A stretch of 64,000 nt of DNA from Vulcanimicrobiota bacterium (GTDB taxonomy: Bacteria > Vulcanimicrobiota > Xenobia > Xenobiales > JADMJV01): the NCBI GenBank assembly GCA_019637395.1, contig JAHBVR010000007.1, positions 186,001-250,000 on the forward strand. Reading direction: 5' to 3'. Below, piece by piece: positions 49,255 through 58,085 of the stretch. Position 1 is the stretch's first letter, and every line of letters starts with the position of its first letter. The position numbers and the translations under genes were made by a program. The notes below the pieces were generated by a model. That model saw nothing but the letters and a program-made list of their open reading frames with translations, was not told the origin of the DNA and searched no databases.

Positions 49255-51134
49255 AATCTGAGCTGACGAACTTCACCCTGGCGTTGAGTAAAACCCACCT
49301 GATCGAAGTATTCCAATAAAGGAATCACAAATTTTCGCGAAGTCTTCAGCGCATCCCGGGCCTGGGAGGCGGTGAAGGGAGATGGTAGCTCGGCCAGTTT
49401 CCGTTTCCCCTGCTCCAGGGTGGGCCGGAGCAGTCCCAGATCGGGAGCCAGTTTCTCGGCTCGACCGGTCTCCAGCAGGAAGGTCTCCAGCACCTTCCAC
49501 ATGGCCGGGTCGAGGTTTTGCAAAGCCGCCAGATCCGACCAGTTGGGCGGCGTGAAGGCATCCTGCAGCAATCGCTGCTCCAGGCCTTCCAAGGCCTGTT
49601 GCTGAGCCCGCGTCAACTGAGGACGATGCTCGGGCAGCGAAAGCAAACGCCCGTTGAGCTGTACTTGTCCATGCTCGAGCAGAAAGTTCAGGCATTCTTC
49701 GGCAAAACGAGGTTGGGGGTGGGCGAGTTGCTTGAGCAGCTCTTCTTTGCGCCAACCGGATTTCCAGGGCGATTTTTGCTGCAGGCCGGCCAGCAGGCCC
49801 AGCAGAGCCTCGCGCACCTCGTCCAGGCTGGCGGTCTGGGCCCAGGCCTTGCCCAGCCAGACCGCCTGGTCCAATTCTTGCAGTTGGACCAGCCCTTGCT
49901 CCACTTCGGCTACCGGCAACTGCAACGGACCGGCCAGTTGGAGGGCGGTGCGCGAAACACTCCCTTGCAATTCGGCCAGCAGGCGCTGGTGCAGGCCGCC
50001 CGCTTCCTTTTTTTGGAGTTGCAATAAAGCTTCTTCATCATGGCGGCGGTGCGCCTGGGCCAGCGGTTCCAGCACTTCCGCGCCCCCGATGGTGTAGGAG
50101 GAAGTGAAGTCGCGCAGGATCAGCCGATCGCCAGGCAGCATGACCAGCGCTTCGTCCAGCGCGAACTGCACCAGCCCGCTCTGTGAGGAGGTCAGCTCTT
50201 CCCCTTCGAGCAGCAGGGCTCGGCCAAAAACCTCGCTGGTGCCGTGGTAGACGCGCACGCGGCTGCGGTGCTTCAGAGCCCGTGGGGCCCGGGGTGAAAT
50301 CTGCAGGCGCACATCGCAGCGCCGGGTGGGATTGAGCCAGTCCGGCGAAGCCAGCAACATGCCGCGCTTGATCTCGTCAGAATCGACTCCGGACAGGTTG
50401 ACGGCCACCCGCTGGCCGGCGACCGCCTCCTCGACTTCCTGGCCGTGCACGTGCAGACCGCGCACGCGCACCTCGCGACCCGAGGGCCACAATTGCATGT
50501 GCGTGCCCTTTCCCAGGCTGCCGCTCCACAAAGAGCCGGTCACCACCGTGCCAAATCCCGGTTTCACAAAGACTCGATCGATCGGTAGGCGGAAACGAGC
50601 CTTACGATCGCGCACCGCTGATTTGCCCAGCAGGCGGCCCAACTGCTGGCGCAGCTCGTCCAACCCCTGGCCGGTCTTGGAAGAAACCGGCAGCATGGGA
50701 GCCTCTCCCCAGAGCGTGCCTTTCAAAAAGTCGCGCAGTTCTTCGCGGACCAGTTCCAGGAACTCGGCCTCCACCAGGTCGGCCTTGGTGATGGCCACCA
50801 TCCCCTGCGGCGTGCGCAACAACTCTAAAATCTCCACATGCTCCCTGGTCTGAGGCATCACCCCCTCCTGGGCGTCCACCACCAGCAGGCCCAGGTCGTA
50901 ACCTCCCACGCCCGCCAGCATATTTTTGAGAAAGCGCTCGTGACCGGGTACATCGACGATGCCTGCCACCACGTCGCCGGGCAGAGCCAGGTGAGCAAAC
51001 CCCAGCTCAATGGAGAGCCCGCGAGCTTTTTCTTCCGGCAGGCGATCGGTTTCGATGCCCGTCAGAGCGCGGATCAAGCTGCTTTTGCCGTGATCCACGT
51101 GACCGGCCGTGCCGACGATAAAGTGCTTCCTCAT
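49251..51134 (-). CDS. selB: Selenocysteine-specific translation factor SelB
   Basis: SelB is the EF-Tu-like factor that brings Sec-tRNA to UGA codons marked by a SECIS element. The 627 residues comprise the GTPase domain with GTAGHVDHGKSSLIRAL, the effector GLSIELGFAHL, DVPGHERFLKNML and TKADL, two beta-barrel domains, and a C-terminal winged-helix region (about 370-627) that binds the mRNA hairpin. It overlaps selA by four bases. Confidence 0.93.
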   Translation of the reverse strand: MRKHFIVGTAGHVDHGKSSLIRALTGIETDRLPEEKARGLSIELGFAHLALPGDVVAGIVDVPGHERFLKNMLAGVGGYDLGLLVVDAQEGVMPQTREHVEILELLRTPQGMVAITKADLVEAEFLELVREELRDFLKGTLWGEAPMLPVSSKTGQGLDELRQQLGRLLGKSAVRDRKARFRLPIDRVFVKPGFGTVVTGSLWSGSLGKGTHMQLWPSGREVRVRGLHVHGQEVEEAVAGQRVAVNLSGVDSDEIKRGMLLASPDWLNPTRRCDVRLQISPRAPRALKHRSRVRVYHGTSEVFGRALLLEGEELTSSQSGLVQFALDEALVMLPGDRLILRDFTSSYTIGGAEVLEPLAQAHRRHDEEALLQLQKKEAGGLHQRLLAELQGSVSRTALQLAGPLQLPVAEVEQGLVQLQELDQAVWLGKAWAQTASLDEVREALLGLLAGLQQKSPWKSGWRKEELLKQLAHPQPRFAEECLNFLLEHGQVQLNGRLLSLPEHRPQLTRAQQQALEGLEQRLLQDAFTPPNWSDLAALQNLDPAMWKVLETFLLETGRAEKLAPDLGLLRPTLEQGKRKLAELPSPFTASQARDALKTSRKFVIPLLEYFDQVGFTQRQGEVRQLRF

Positions 51135-52429
51135 AAAACGCTCAGCAACGCCTTTTCCTGTTCGGGCAGAATGGTGCGCACATCCAACCAGATTTTATTG
51201 TGCTGGATGCGCGTCAGCACGGCCGGGTCTCCCTGGCGCAGCTGCCGCGCTCTTTCTTCGGAACCGGGCAGACAGACGGCCCAACTTTCCAGTTCTTGAC
51301 CCGGCGTGCTGCCGCCCCCAATAGAGGAACGGCAGGCACGAACCTCCGCGCCGGGCAGCTTGCGAGCCAGCTTTTGGGCGCGTTTCTTGAGGTCCTCGGA
51401 CGATTGAGAAAGCATGGATCGGAGCGGTATATCCTGAGGGCTCAGCAAGTGATCCAGCAGACCCCCCTGCAGAGCCGCCAGGCGCAGTTTGTCCAGCCGC
51501 AGGGCTCGCATCCAGGGGTTACCGGACAAACGTTGGATCAAGTCGGCACGGCCCAATATGAATCCGGCCTGGGCACAGCCCAAGAGCTTGTCGCCCGAGA
51601 AGGCGATCAAGTCCCAGCCCTGGGCCAGCGAACCGCGAATATTCGGTTCCTCCATACGGTCTGGGAGTTCACGCTGATCCAATAGCCCGGAGCCGAGATC
51701 CAGCACACTGAGTATTTCGCGTTGGCGGGCCAGAGCCACCAGTTCGGCCGGCGCCGGCTGATGCACAAACCCCATCTGAGCAAAGTTGGAAAGATGAGTG
51801 GATAAAATCATGCCGCTCTCCGGGGTGAGCGCCCGCTCAAAGTCCCGGGTATAGGTGCGGTTGGTGGTGCCGACTTCGACCAGGCGGGCCCCACCGCGCT
51901 GCAACAGGTCAGGAATGCGGAAGGAACCGCCGATTTCCACCAGTTCTCCGCGCGAAACCAGAACTTCGCGGCCCCGGGCGAATTCGTCGACGATCAACAG
52001 CATGGCGGCGGCGCAGTTGTTGACAGCCAGGGAAGCCTGGCAGCCGGTGAGCAGATGCAGCAGCTTGTGCAGATGGCGGTCGCGTTGGCCGCGCAGACCG
52101 CTGTCAAGATCCAGCTCCAGGTTGCAGTAGCCGGCACCGAGCTCAGCCACATGTTGCAGAGCTCGGCGCGATAGAGGCGACCTGCCCAGGTTGGTGTGCA
52201 GCAGAACTCCGGTGGCGTTGATGACCGACACCAGCGAGGGGCGGGAAGCCTGCCGCAGCAGGGCCTCGGCGCGGTGCAGCAAGTCTTCCGCCTGGGAAGG
52301 GCGCCCGCCCTGGCGGGCTTCGTCCACGGCCAGACGCAGCTTGTCCACCACTTGCTGGCGGGGGAATTGCTCCAGCCAACCCTGGGCCTGGGGGCTGTGC
52401 AAAAGGCGGTCAATGCTGGGGTAGCGCAT
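51131..52429 (-). CDS. selA: L-seryl-tRNA(Sec) selenium transferase SelA
   Basis: SelA converts Ser-tRNA(Sec) to Sec-tRNA(Sec) using selenophosphate and PLP. The 432-residue protein has VINATGVLLHTNLGRSPLS, SLAVNNCAAAMLLIV, LVEVGTTNRTYTRDFE, and the PLP lysine in IAFSGDKLLGCAQAGFILG (usually SGDKLLGGPQ). It follows selD directly (start at the base after its stop) and overlaps selB. Confidence 0.93.
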   Translation of the reverse strand: MRYPSIDRLLHSPQAQGWLEQFPRQQVVDKLRLAVDEARQGGRPSQAEDLLHRAEALLRQASRPSLVSVINATGVLLHTNLGRSPLSRRALQHVAELGAGYCNLELDLDSGLRGQRDRHLHKLLHLLTGCQASLAVNNCAAAMLLIVDEFARGREVLVSRGELVEIGGSFRIPDLLQRGGARLVEVGTTNRTYTRDFERALTPESGMILSTHLSNFAQMGFVHQPAPAELVALARQREILSVLDLGSGLLDQRELPDRMEEPNIRGSLAQGWDLIAFSGDKLLGCAQAGFILGRADLIQRLSGNPWMRALRLDKLRLAALQGGLLDHLLSPQDIPLRSMLSQSSEDLKKRAQKLARKLPGAEVRACRSSIGGGSTPGQELESWAVCLPGSEERARQLRQGDPAVLTRIQHNKIWLDVRTILPEQEKALLSVL

Positions 52430-53476
52430 CTATGGACCAGCGACGACGCGGATCCCGGCTTTCCCCCCGTGCACCGAGCCGATACGCCAGGCGCTGCGAC
52501 CGGCGGCCCGCATGCGCTGCTCGAAGTCGTTACCCGGCTTCAGTCCCAGCAGCAAACCCCCGGAAGTCTGGGCATCACAGAACAGGTCGCGCAAATCGTC
52601 GGCCACCTCCGGCTCGAAGTGCAACTGGCCGGACTTTTCCAGCCAGGCCCGATTGGCGGCGCTGCCGCCGGGAAAGGCTCCCCGGGCGCGCAATTCCCGG
52701 ACTCGCGGCAGCAGGGGAACGGCGGAGGCCTCCAATTCCAGGCAAACCTCGCCGGCGCGGGCCATCTCCATGGCATGGCCGAGCAGGCTGTATCCGGTTA
52801 CATCGGTGGCCCCCCGGCAGCCCAGTTCCGACATCAACAGGCTCGGCTGGTCATTGAGCTGGGCCATCCACTCGATGGCCGTGTGCAGGTCATCCCCCTC
52901 GATCAGATCGCGTTTGTGAGCGGTGGTAATGACTCCAGTGCCGATGGGCTTCGTTAGATAGAGCTGGTCGCCCGCTTCCAGGCCGCCTTTGAAAGTGACT
53001 TTGTTCGGATCGACCAGCCCGGTCACGGCCAGGCCAAACTTGGGTTCCGCATCCTCGATGGTGTGGCCGCCGGCCAGGGCTGCGCCGGCCAGAGCCAGAG
53101 CTTCCTGGCCGCCGCGCAGAATTTCGGCCAGCAGTTGTGGGCCCAGGCTGCGGGTGGGAAAGCACACGATATTCATGGCTGTGATCGGCCGCCCCCCCAT
53201 GGCGTAGACGTCGGAGAGCGCGTTGGCGGCGGCGATGCGCCCATACCAATAAGGATCGTCGACAATCGGAGTGAAGAAATCCACGGTCTGGACCAGGGTG
53301 GTGGAATCGTTGACCTGGATCACCACGGCATCGTCATAGTGGTTTCCCTTGCCTAAAATGCGGGGATCACGGTTGGGAATCAGCTGAAGCAGAACCTGCT
53401 CCAGGTCCTCAGGACGGACCTTGGCAGCGCAACCGGCGCAGCTAGCTAGACTGGTCAATCTGACGGTGTTGGGCAT
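52430..53476 (-). CDS. selD: Selenide, water dikinase SelD
   Basis: SelD makes selenophosphate from selenide and ATP. The 348-residue protein begins MPNTVRLTSLASCAGCAAKV, with the reactive residue as Cys (CAGC), not selenocysteine. Further motifs are YDDAVVIQVNDSTTLVQTVDFFTPIVDDPYWYGRIAAANALSDVYAMGG and GGHTIEDAEPKFGLAVTG. ATG 53476 matches the family's N-terminal length; a TTG at 53503 behind a GGAGG is an alternative start. It is the first gene of the sel operon and divergent from ndh. Confidence 0.92.
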   Translation of the reverse strand: MPNTVRLTSLASCAGCAAKVRPEDLEQVLLQLIPNRDPRILGKGNHYDDAVVIQVNDSTTLVQTVDFFTPIVDDPYWYGRIAAANALSDVYAMGGRPITAMNIVCFPTRSLGPQLLAEILRGGQEALALAGAALAGGHTIEDAEPKFGLAVTGLVDPNKVTFKGGLEAGDQLYLTKPIGTGVITTAHKRDLIEGDDLHTAIEWMAQLNDQPSLLMSELGCRGATDVTGYSLLGHAMEMARAGEVCLELEASAVPLLPRVRELRARGAFPGGSAANRAWLEKSGQLHFEPEVADDLRDLFCDAQTSGGLLLGLKPGNDFEQRMRAAGRSAWRIGSVHGGKAGIRVVAGP

Positions 53477-53543
53477 GACCGTTCTTTCGAGGGCACGCGT
53501 CAAACTCACCTCCTATTCATTTCAGCTGACGGAAGGAAATCGA

Positions 53544-54923
53544 ATGCAGAAGCATCGAGTCGTCATCGTCGGCGGTGGATTCGCCGGCCTGGGAGTGGCC
53601 AAGGCCTTGCGCAAGGCTCCCGTGGAAATCACCCTGGTCGATCGCAGCAATCACCACTTGTTTCAGCCCCTGCTTTACCAGGTGGCCATGGGCGGCCTCA
53701 ATCCCGCCGAAATCGCCTCGCCCATCCGCGTGGTCCTGCGCAAGCAGAAGAACGCCACTTGCTGGATGGGTGAAGTGACCGCTATCGACACCGCCAACCA
53801 GACCATCAGCCTGGACAATGGCAAGCAAACCTTGCCCTATGACACGCTAGTATTGGCCGCCGGGGGGCGCACCAGTTATTTTGGCCATGACGAATGGGAG
53901 AAGGTGGCCCCGGGCCTCAAGACCATTGAAGATGCTCTCAAGATTCGCCAGCGCGTCTTACTGGCGCTGGAGCGGGCCGAACGCTGCCAGGATGAGAAAG
54001 AGCGCGAACGCCTCTCGACCATGGTGGTCATCGGCGGCGGTCCCACCGGCGTGGAAATGGCCGGCGGTCTATCCGAGTTGACCCATCATGTGCTGCGCTG
54101 GGATTTCCGGGCCGTCAAACCGAGTCAGGCCCGCATCGTGCTCCTGGAGGGCGGCCCCAACCTGCTGGCCGCCATGCCGGAAAAGTTCTCCAAATATACG
54201 GCGAAAAAGCTGCAGTCGATGGGGGTGGAAGTTCGCCTCGGTGAGCGGGTCCAGGCCATCGAACGCGGCCGGGTGGTCACCGACAAGGGAGAGATTCTGG
54301 CCGAAAACATCATCTGGGCGGCCGGTGTGGGTGGCAACCCGTTAGGCCGGTTACTGGGCGCGGAGCTGGATCGAGCCGGCCGGGTGGTGGTGGACGCGGA
54401 CATGCGCGTCAAGGGCATGGAGAATGTCTACTGCCTGGGCGACATGGCCAGTTATGTCCATCCCCATACTTTTAAGGGCAAGCCGCTTCCCGGCGTGGCC
54501 CCGGTGGCCATGCAGCAGGGGCAGCAGGCGGCCGCCAATATTCTGGCCCAGCTCAAGGGCAAGCCGACCAGGCCTTTCAAATACTTTGACAAGGGCACCA
54601 TGGCCACCATCGGGCGCAGCAGCGCCGTGGCCATGAGTCAGGGAATGGAGTTTACCGGGCTGCTGGCCTGGTTCGCCTGGCTCTTTATTCACGTGGCTTA
54701 TCTGGTGGATCTGCAAAACCAGGTGCTGGTGATTATGCGCTGGGTCTGGGCCTACTTCACCTGGAAGTGGAACGCCCGGTTGATTACCAACATCCCGAAA
54801 TTGCCACCTTCCCAAAGTGCTGACCCGAGGCCAGCCGCTCCCAAGCTTGAGGAGCCTGCGCATACGGCAGCCGCTGATCCAGCACCGGACGAATCCGAGT
54901 CTGCTCCAGCAACCGGTTCATAG
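53544..54923 (+). CDS. ndh: Type II NADH dehydrogenase with an antisense-derived C-terminal tail
   Basis: A single-subunit NADH:quinone oxidoreductase without proton pumping. FAD site: RVVIVGGGFAGLGVAKAL; NADH site: TMVVIGGGPTGVEMAGGLSEL; late FAD contact: NVYCLGDMASY; C-terminal membrane-association helices: GLLAWFAWLFIHVAYLVD and VLVIMRWVWAYFTWKWNARLI. ATG 53544 is preceded by GGAAGG and is preferred to an upstream start. The last 45 residues are Pro/Ala/Glu-rich and are encoded by DNA that is the antisense strand of the next gene (140-bp overlap), suggesting loss of an earlier stop. Confidence 0.9.
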   Translation: MQKHRVVIVGGGFAGLGVAKALRKAPVEITLVDRSNHHLFQPLLYQVAMGGLNPAEIASPIRVVLRKQKNATCWMGEVTAIDTANQTISLDNGKQTLPYDTLVLAAGGRTSYFGHDEWEKVAPGLKTIEDALKIRQRVLLALERAERCQDEKERERLSTMVVIGGGPTGVEMAGGLSELTHHVLRWDFRAVKPSQARIVLLEGGPNLLAAMPEKFSKYTAKKLQSMGVEVRLGERVQAIERGRVVTDKGEILAENIIWAAGVGGNPLGRLLGAELDRAGRVVVDADMRVKGMENVYCLGDMASYVHPHTFKGKPLPGVAPVAMQQGQQAAANILAQLKGKPTRPFKYFDKGTMATIGRSSAVAMSQGMEFTGLLAWFAWLFIHVAYLVDLQNQVLVIMRWVWAYFTWKWNARLITNIPKLPPSQSADPRPAAPKLEEPAHTAAADPAPDESESAPATGS

Positions 54924-55779
54924 CTTCGAAGTCGTCGCGATTGCCGACCAGCACCCCCTGGACCCGCAGTTGCTGCATGAGAATGGGCAGGACGTTCAGG
55001 GGTTTGGAGGCTCCGGCCAGGATGCCGATCATGGCGATTTTTCCGCCCGGCTTCAGGCACTTGAGGGATTGTTCCAGGGTGCCGGCGCCGCCGACTTCCA
55101 CCACGCAGTCGACGCCGTCCCTGGCCCAGGCTCGCACCCCTCGGCTCCATTCGGGGTTTTCCCGGTAATCGAGACAATGGTCCGCCCCCAGGGCGCCGGC
55201 TCGGGCCATCTTCTGCTGACTCGAAGAAGTCAGTAACACTTCCATTCCGGCCGCCTTGGCCAGCTGCAAGGCGAACAGGGAAACTCCGCCGGTGCCCTGG
55301 ACGACAATGCGCGAGCCGGCGGGTTGATCGCGGATGGCATTCCAGGCGGTAACGGCGGCGCAGGGAAGACAGGCCGCTTCCTCCCAGTCCAAATGAGCGG
55401 GGATCCTCACCAGCCCTTGTTCGTCTAAAACCATCTCGGGGCGCAGCGTGCCGTCCAGCGGGCCGCCCAGAGTCTGACTGATTCTTTCCCGGTTGGGTGG
55501 GCCGCCGATCCAGGACTGGCTGAAGATGGGGCAGACGCGGTCCCCGACTTGCCAGCGTTTTACAGCGGAGCCAACTTCTACCACCTCACCGGCCCCGTCG
55601 GAACAGGGCACCAGCGGCAGTGGTTGTCTGGGGTTGTATTGTCCTTGCAGCATCAGATGGTCTCGGTAGTTGAGCGAGACCGCGCGGATTTTTACGCGCA
55701 CCTGGGTGGCGGCCAGGGGAAGGCTGGAAAATTCGCCCGGGGCCAGCTTGCCCCACTCGAGGATTTGCCATTGTTTCAT
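54784..55779 (-). CDS. Zinc-independent alcohol dehydrogenase / quinone oxidoreductase (MDR family)
   Basis: A 331-residue medium-chain reductase. It has the N-terminal SLNYRDHLMLQGQYNP, PCSDGAGEVVEVGSAVKRWQVGDRVCP, the cofactor loop IVVQGTGGVSLFALQLAKAAG, SSSQQKMARAGALGADHCLDYRE, and the C-terminal LPYAQAPQAWERLASGQHFGKVAIS. The structural-zinc cysteines are absent, as in quinone oxidoreductase-like members. The frame extends to 55971, but ATG 55779 starts the domain properly. The substrate is unknown. The conserved 3' end overlaps ndh in antisense. Confidence 0.85.
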   Translation of the reverse strand: MKQWQILEWGKLAPGEFSSLPLAATQVRVKIRAVSLNYRDHLMLQGQYNPRQPLPLVPCSDGAGEVVEVGSAVKRWQVGDRVCPIFSQSWIGGPPNRERISQTLGGPLDGTLRPEMVLDEQGLVRIPAHLDWEEAACLPCAAVTAWNAIRDQPAGSRIVVQGTGGVSLFALQLAKAAGMEVLLTSSSQQKMARAGALGADHCLDYRENPEWSRGVRAWARDGVDCVVEVGGAGTLEQSLKCLKPGGKIAMIGILAGASKPLNVLPILMQQLRVQGVLVGNRDDFEAMNRLLEQTRIRPVLDQRLPYAQAPQAWERLASGQHFGKVAISGCW

Positions 55780-55837
55780 GGAGAGTCCTTGGCCGCGGCC
55801 CGAAGGGGACCCTCCTGCCCGAAACGAAGCGCCCGCC

Positions 55838-57262
55838 GTGGCATATGAATACGATGCGGTAGTGGTGGGCTCCGGGCCCAACGGGTTGGCCGCCGCCATT
55901 ACCTTGGCCAAGCAGGGTCTGAAAGTGATCGTCCTGGAGGGTGCCTCCGACCCCGGTGGTGGCATGCGCACCGAAGAACTGACTTTGCCCGGCTATCGGC
56001 ACGATGTTTGCTCGGCCATCCATCCCATGGCCCTGGCCAGCCCTTTCTTTCAGGGGCTACACCTCGAACGATTCGGGGTCGAGTGGATTCATCCCGAACG
56101 CCCTCTGGCCCATCCGCTCGACGGAGGGCAGGCCGCCTTCTTGCGCCGCTCGGTCGCTCAAACGGCGGAAACTTTAGGGTCGGATTCTTCTGCCTATTTT
56201 CGCCTGATGCAAAAACTGGTGGGCAAGTGGGAGTACATCGATCGCGAAGTATTGGGGCCTCTTTCGCTCCCCCGGCGCCCCTTCAGCCTGGCCTGGTTTG
56301 GGCTGCACGCACTCTGGCCGGCCAAAGCCTTTCTGCGCACCTGGTTCAAGGAAAGCTCCACGCGCGCGCTGTTGGCCGGTATCGCGGCTCACTCCACCCT
56401 GCCGCTGGAGTGGATGCCCAGTATGTCGGTGGCCCTGGTCATGGGAGCGGTGGCTCATCGCTATGGTTGGCCTCTGGCCCGGGGCGGTTCGGCCTCGATT
56501 GCCGAGGGCATGATTAAAGTTCTGGAGAGTCACGGTGGCCGCGTTCAGTGTGACACCTGGATCCGGCGCTGGGAAGACATTCCTTCGAGCCGATTGACGC
56601 TGCTCGACCTGCACGCCCATCAGTTTCTCAAGCTGGCCGGCCACAGGCTGCCCTGGGCTTATCGCAAGATGCTGGAAGGCTACCGCGGCGGCCCGTCTGT
56701 TTTTAAACTGGACTACGCCCTGAGTGGACCTGTGCCCTGGCGGAACGCCGAAGTGTCCACGGCCGCCACCGTTCACCTGGGCGGGACCCTGGAGGAAATG
56801 TGTGTTTCCGAGAGCCGGATCTGGCAGGGCCAGGTGCCCAGCCGTCCCTACGTGCTGGTGTCTCAGCCCAGTCTCTTCGATTCCAGCCGCGCGCCGGAAG
56901 GCAAACATGTACTCTGGGCCTACTGCCACGTGCCGCGCGGCTGTAGCCTGGATATGACGGAAATTATCGAAGCGCAAATCGAGCGCTTTGCTCCGGGCTT
57001 CCGGGAGTTGATTCTGGCTCGCTCGGTAATGGGCCCGGCTGCCATGGAGGCCCACAACCCAAGCTATATAGCCGGCGATATTACCGGAGGAGCCTTGTTG
57101 TTGCAGCAGTTGTTTACGCGCCCGGTGCCGCGCTGGAATCCTTATTCGACGCCGCTCCCCGGGGTGTACCTGTGCTCTTCCTCGACTCCTCCGGGCGGAG
57201 GAGTCCACGGAATGTGCGGCTACCATGCCGCTCTCTCGGCGTTCCGCGCCCGTTTTCTGTGA
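55838..57262 (+). CDS. Phytoene-desaturase-like FAD oxidoreductase
   Basis: A 474-residue flavoprotein of the amine-oxidase/CrtI superfamily. It begins with the FAD motif YDAVVVGSGPNGLAAAITLAKQGLKVIVLEG and ends with the typical second FAD contact, PLPGVYLCSSSTPPGGGVHGMCGYHAALSA. It also has GGSASIAEGMIKVLESHGGRV, the segment that binds FAD in CrtI relatives. GTG 55838 gives the correct N-terminus; the upstream open frame overlaps the divergent gene. The substrate is unknown; no other carotenoid genes are present. Confidence 0.8.
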   Translation: MAYEYDAVVVGSGPNGLAAAITLAKQGLKVIVLEGASDPGGGMRTEELTLPGYRHDVCSAIHPMALASPFFQGLHLERFGVEWIHPERPLAHPLDGGQAAFLRRSVAQTAETLGSDSSAYFRLMQKLVGKWEYIDREVLGPLSLPRRPFSLAWFGLHALWPAKAFLRTWFKESSTRALLAGIAAHSTLPLEWMPSMSVALVMGAVAHRYGWPLARGGSASIAEGMIKVLESHGGRVQCDTWIRRWEDIPSSRLTLLDLHAHQFLKLAGHRLPWAYRKMLEGYRGGPSVFKLDYALSGPVPWRNAEVSTAATVHLGGTLEEMCVSESRIWQGQVPSRPYVLVSQPSLFDSSRAPEGKHVLWAYCHVPRGCSLDMTEIIEAQIERFAPGFRELILARSVMGPAAMEAHNPSYIAGDITGGALLLQQLFTRPVPRWNPYSTPLPGVYLCSSSTPPGGGVHGMCGYHAALSAFRARFL

Positions 57263-57270
57263 TCCACCTG

Positions 57271-57387
57271 GCTCCCAATTTCCCCCCATTCATGCGGTCG
57301 CTCGCAGCAAGCTGCCGTGGGAGGGACCCCGTAGGGGAGGGCCCCGCATACGACTCCCGCGTGCTATTAGATGGGCCAATTGGGAGC
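57271..57387. repeat. 117-bp element with 10-bp terminal inverted repeats
   Basis: GCTCCCAATT (57271-57280) is matched in reverse complement by AATTGGGAGC (57378-57387). The DNA between is GC-rich, with direct repeats of GGGAGGG-CCCC (around 57319-57343), and has no coding signal. It fills the gap between the desaturase-like gene and the biotin ligase. This resembles a small non-autonomous element (MITE-like), but no target-site duplication is visible. Confidence 0.35.
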
Positions 57388-57395
57388 ATACCCTG

Positions 57396-58085
57396 ATGAG
57401 CGGCTATTCGCTGCGCGAACTAGCCGAGTGCGAGTCCACTCAGGATGTGGCCTGGGACTGTGAGCCCGGCACTTTCGTGGTGGCCGACCGTCAGACCGGC
57501 GGTCGCGGCCGGAGCGCGGGTCGGCACTGGTTCTCTCCCGAGGGGGGACTCTACATGAGCTGGCGTTTGGGGCCGGTCGAGCCGGCGGGGTTTTCCTTGC
57601 TGGGGGGGTTGGCGGTCGTGCGGGCGGTACGCCACTGGGGGGTGCCTGGCTGGCTCAAGTGGCCGAACGACTGCTGGGTGGGCCGCGCCAAGATTGCCGG
57701 CGTGCTGCCCGACTGCCGCTGGCGGGGTTCTCAGTGTGTGGGGCTGGTGCTGGGGATAGGCGTGAACGTGTGCGTCGAGGCCTTACCCGAGGGCGCGGTT
57801 TCTCTACACCGCCTGTGCGCGACCTCCCCCACGGTGGCGGAGTTCGGAGAGTGGTTGCGTGGCCAACTGTGCGAGCTGCTGGCCGTACATGAAAAAGTGG
57901 GAGTCTCGGGTTACCTTCCCGAGGTTCGCTCCCACTCTCTCCCACCGGGGAGTAAAATCGCTTATTGGATCGGCACGGAACGCTTCGAAGACGAAGTCGT
58001 CGACCTCGACGACCAGGGTTTTCTAGTCGTTCGCTCGGCCGGCCGCCTGACCGCCGTCGATCGCCTGATCCCTCTCAAGTTCTAA
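57396..58085 (+). CDS. birA: Biotin--[acetyl-CoA-carboxylase] ligase
   Basis: The enzyme attaches biotin to carboxylase carrier proteins through biotinyl-AMP. The 229 residues carry LAECESTQDVA, the biotin-binding QTGGRGRSAGRHWFSPEGGLYMSW, PGWLKWPNDCWVGRAKIAGVLPD, and VGLVLGIGVNVC, followed by a C-terminal SH3-like domain. No N-terminal DNA-binding helix-turn-helix is present, so it is the monofunctional type. ATG 57396 is chosen over the extended frame, which covers the repeat element. The end overlaps the convergent MntA gene by four bases. Confidence 0.9.
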   Translation: MSGYSLRELAECESTQDVAWDCEPGTFVVADRQTGGRGRSAGRHWFSPEGGLYMSWRLGPVEPAGFSLLGGLAVVRAVRHWGVPGWLKWPNDCWVGRAKIAGVLPDCRWRGSQCVGLVLGIGVNVCVEALPEGAVSLHRLCATSPTVAEFGEWLRGQLCELLAVHEKVGVSGYLPEVRSHSLPPGSKIAYWIGTERFEDEVVDLDDQGFLVVRSAGRLTAVDRLIPLKF

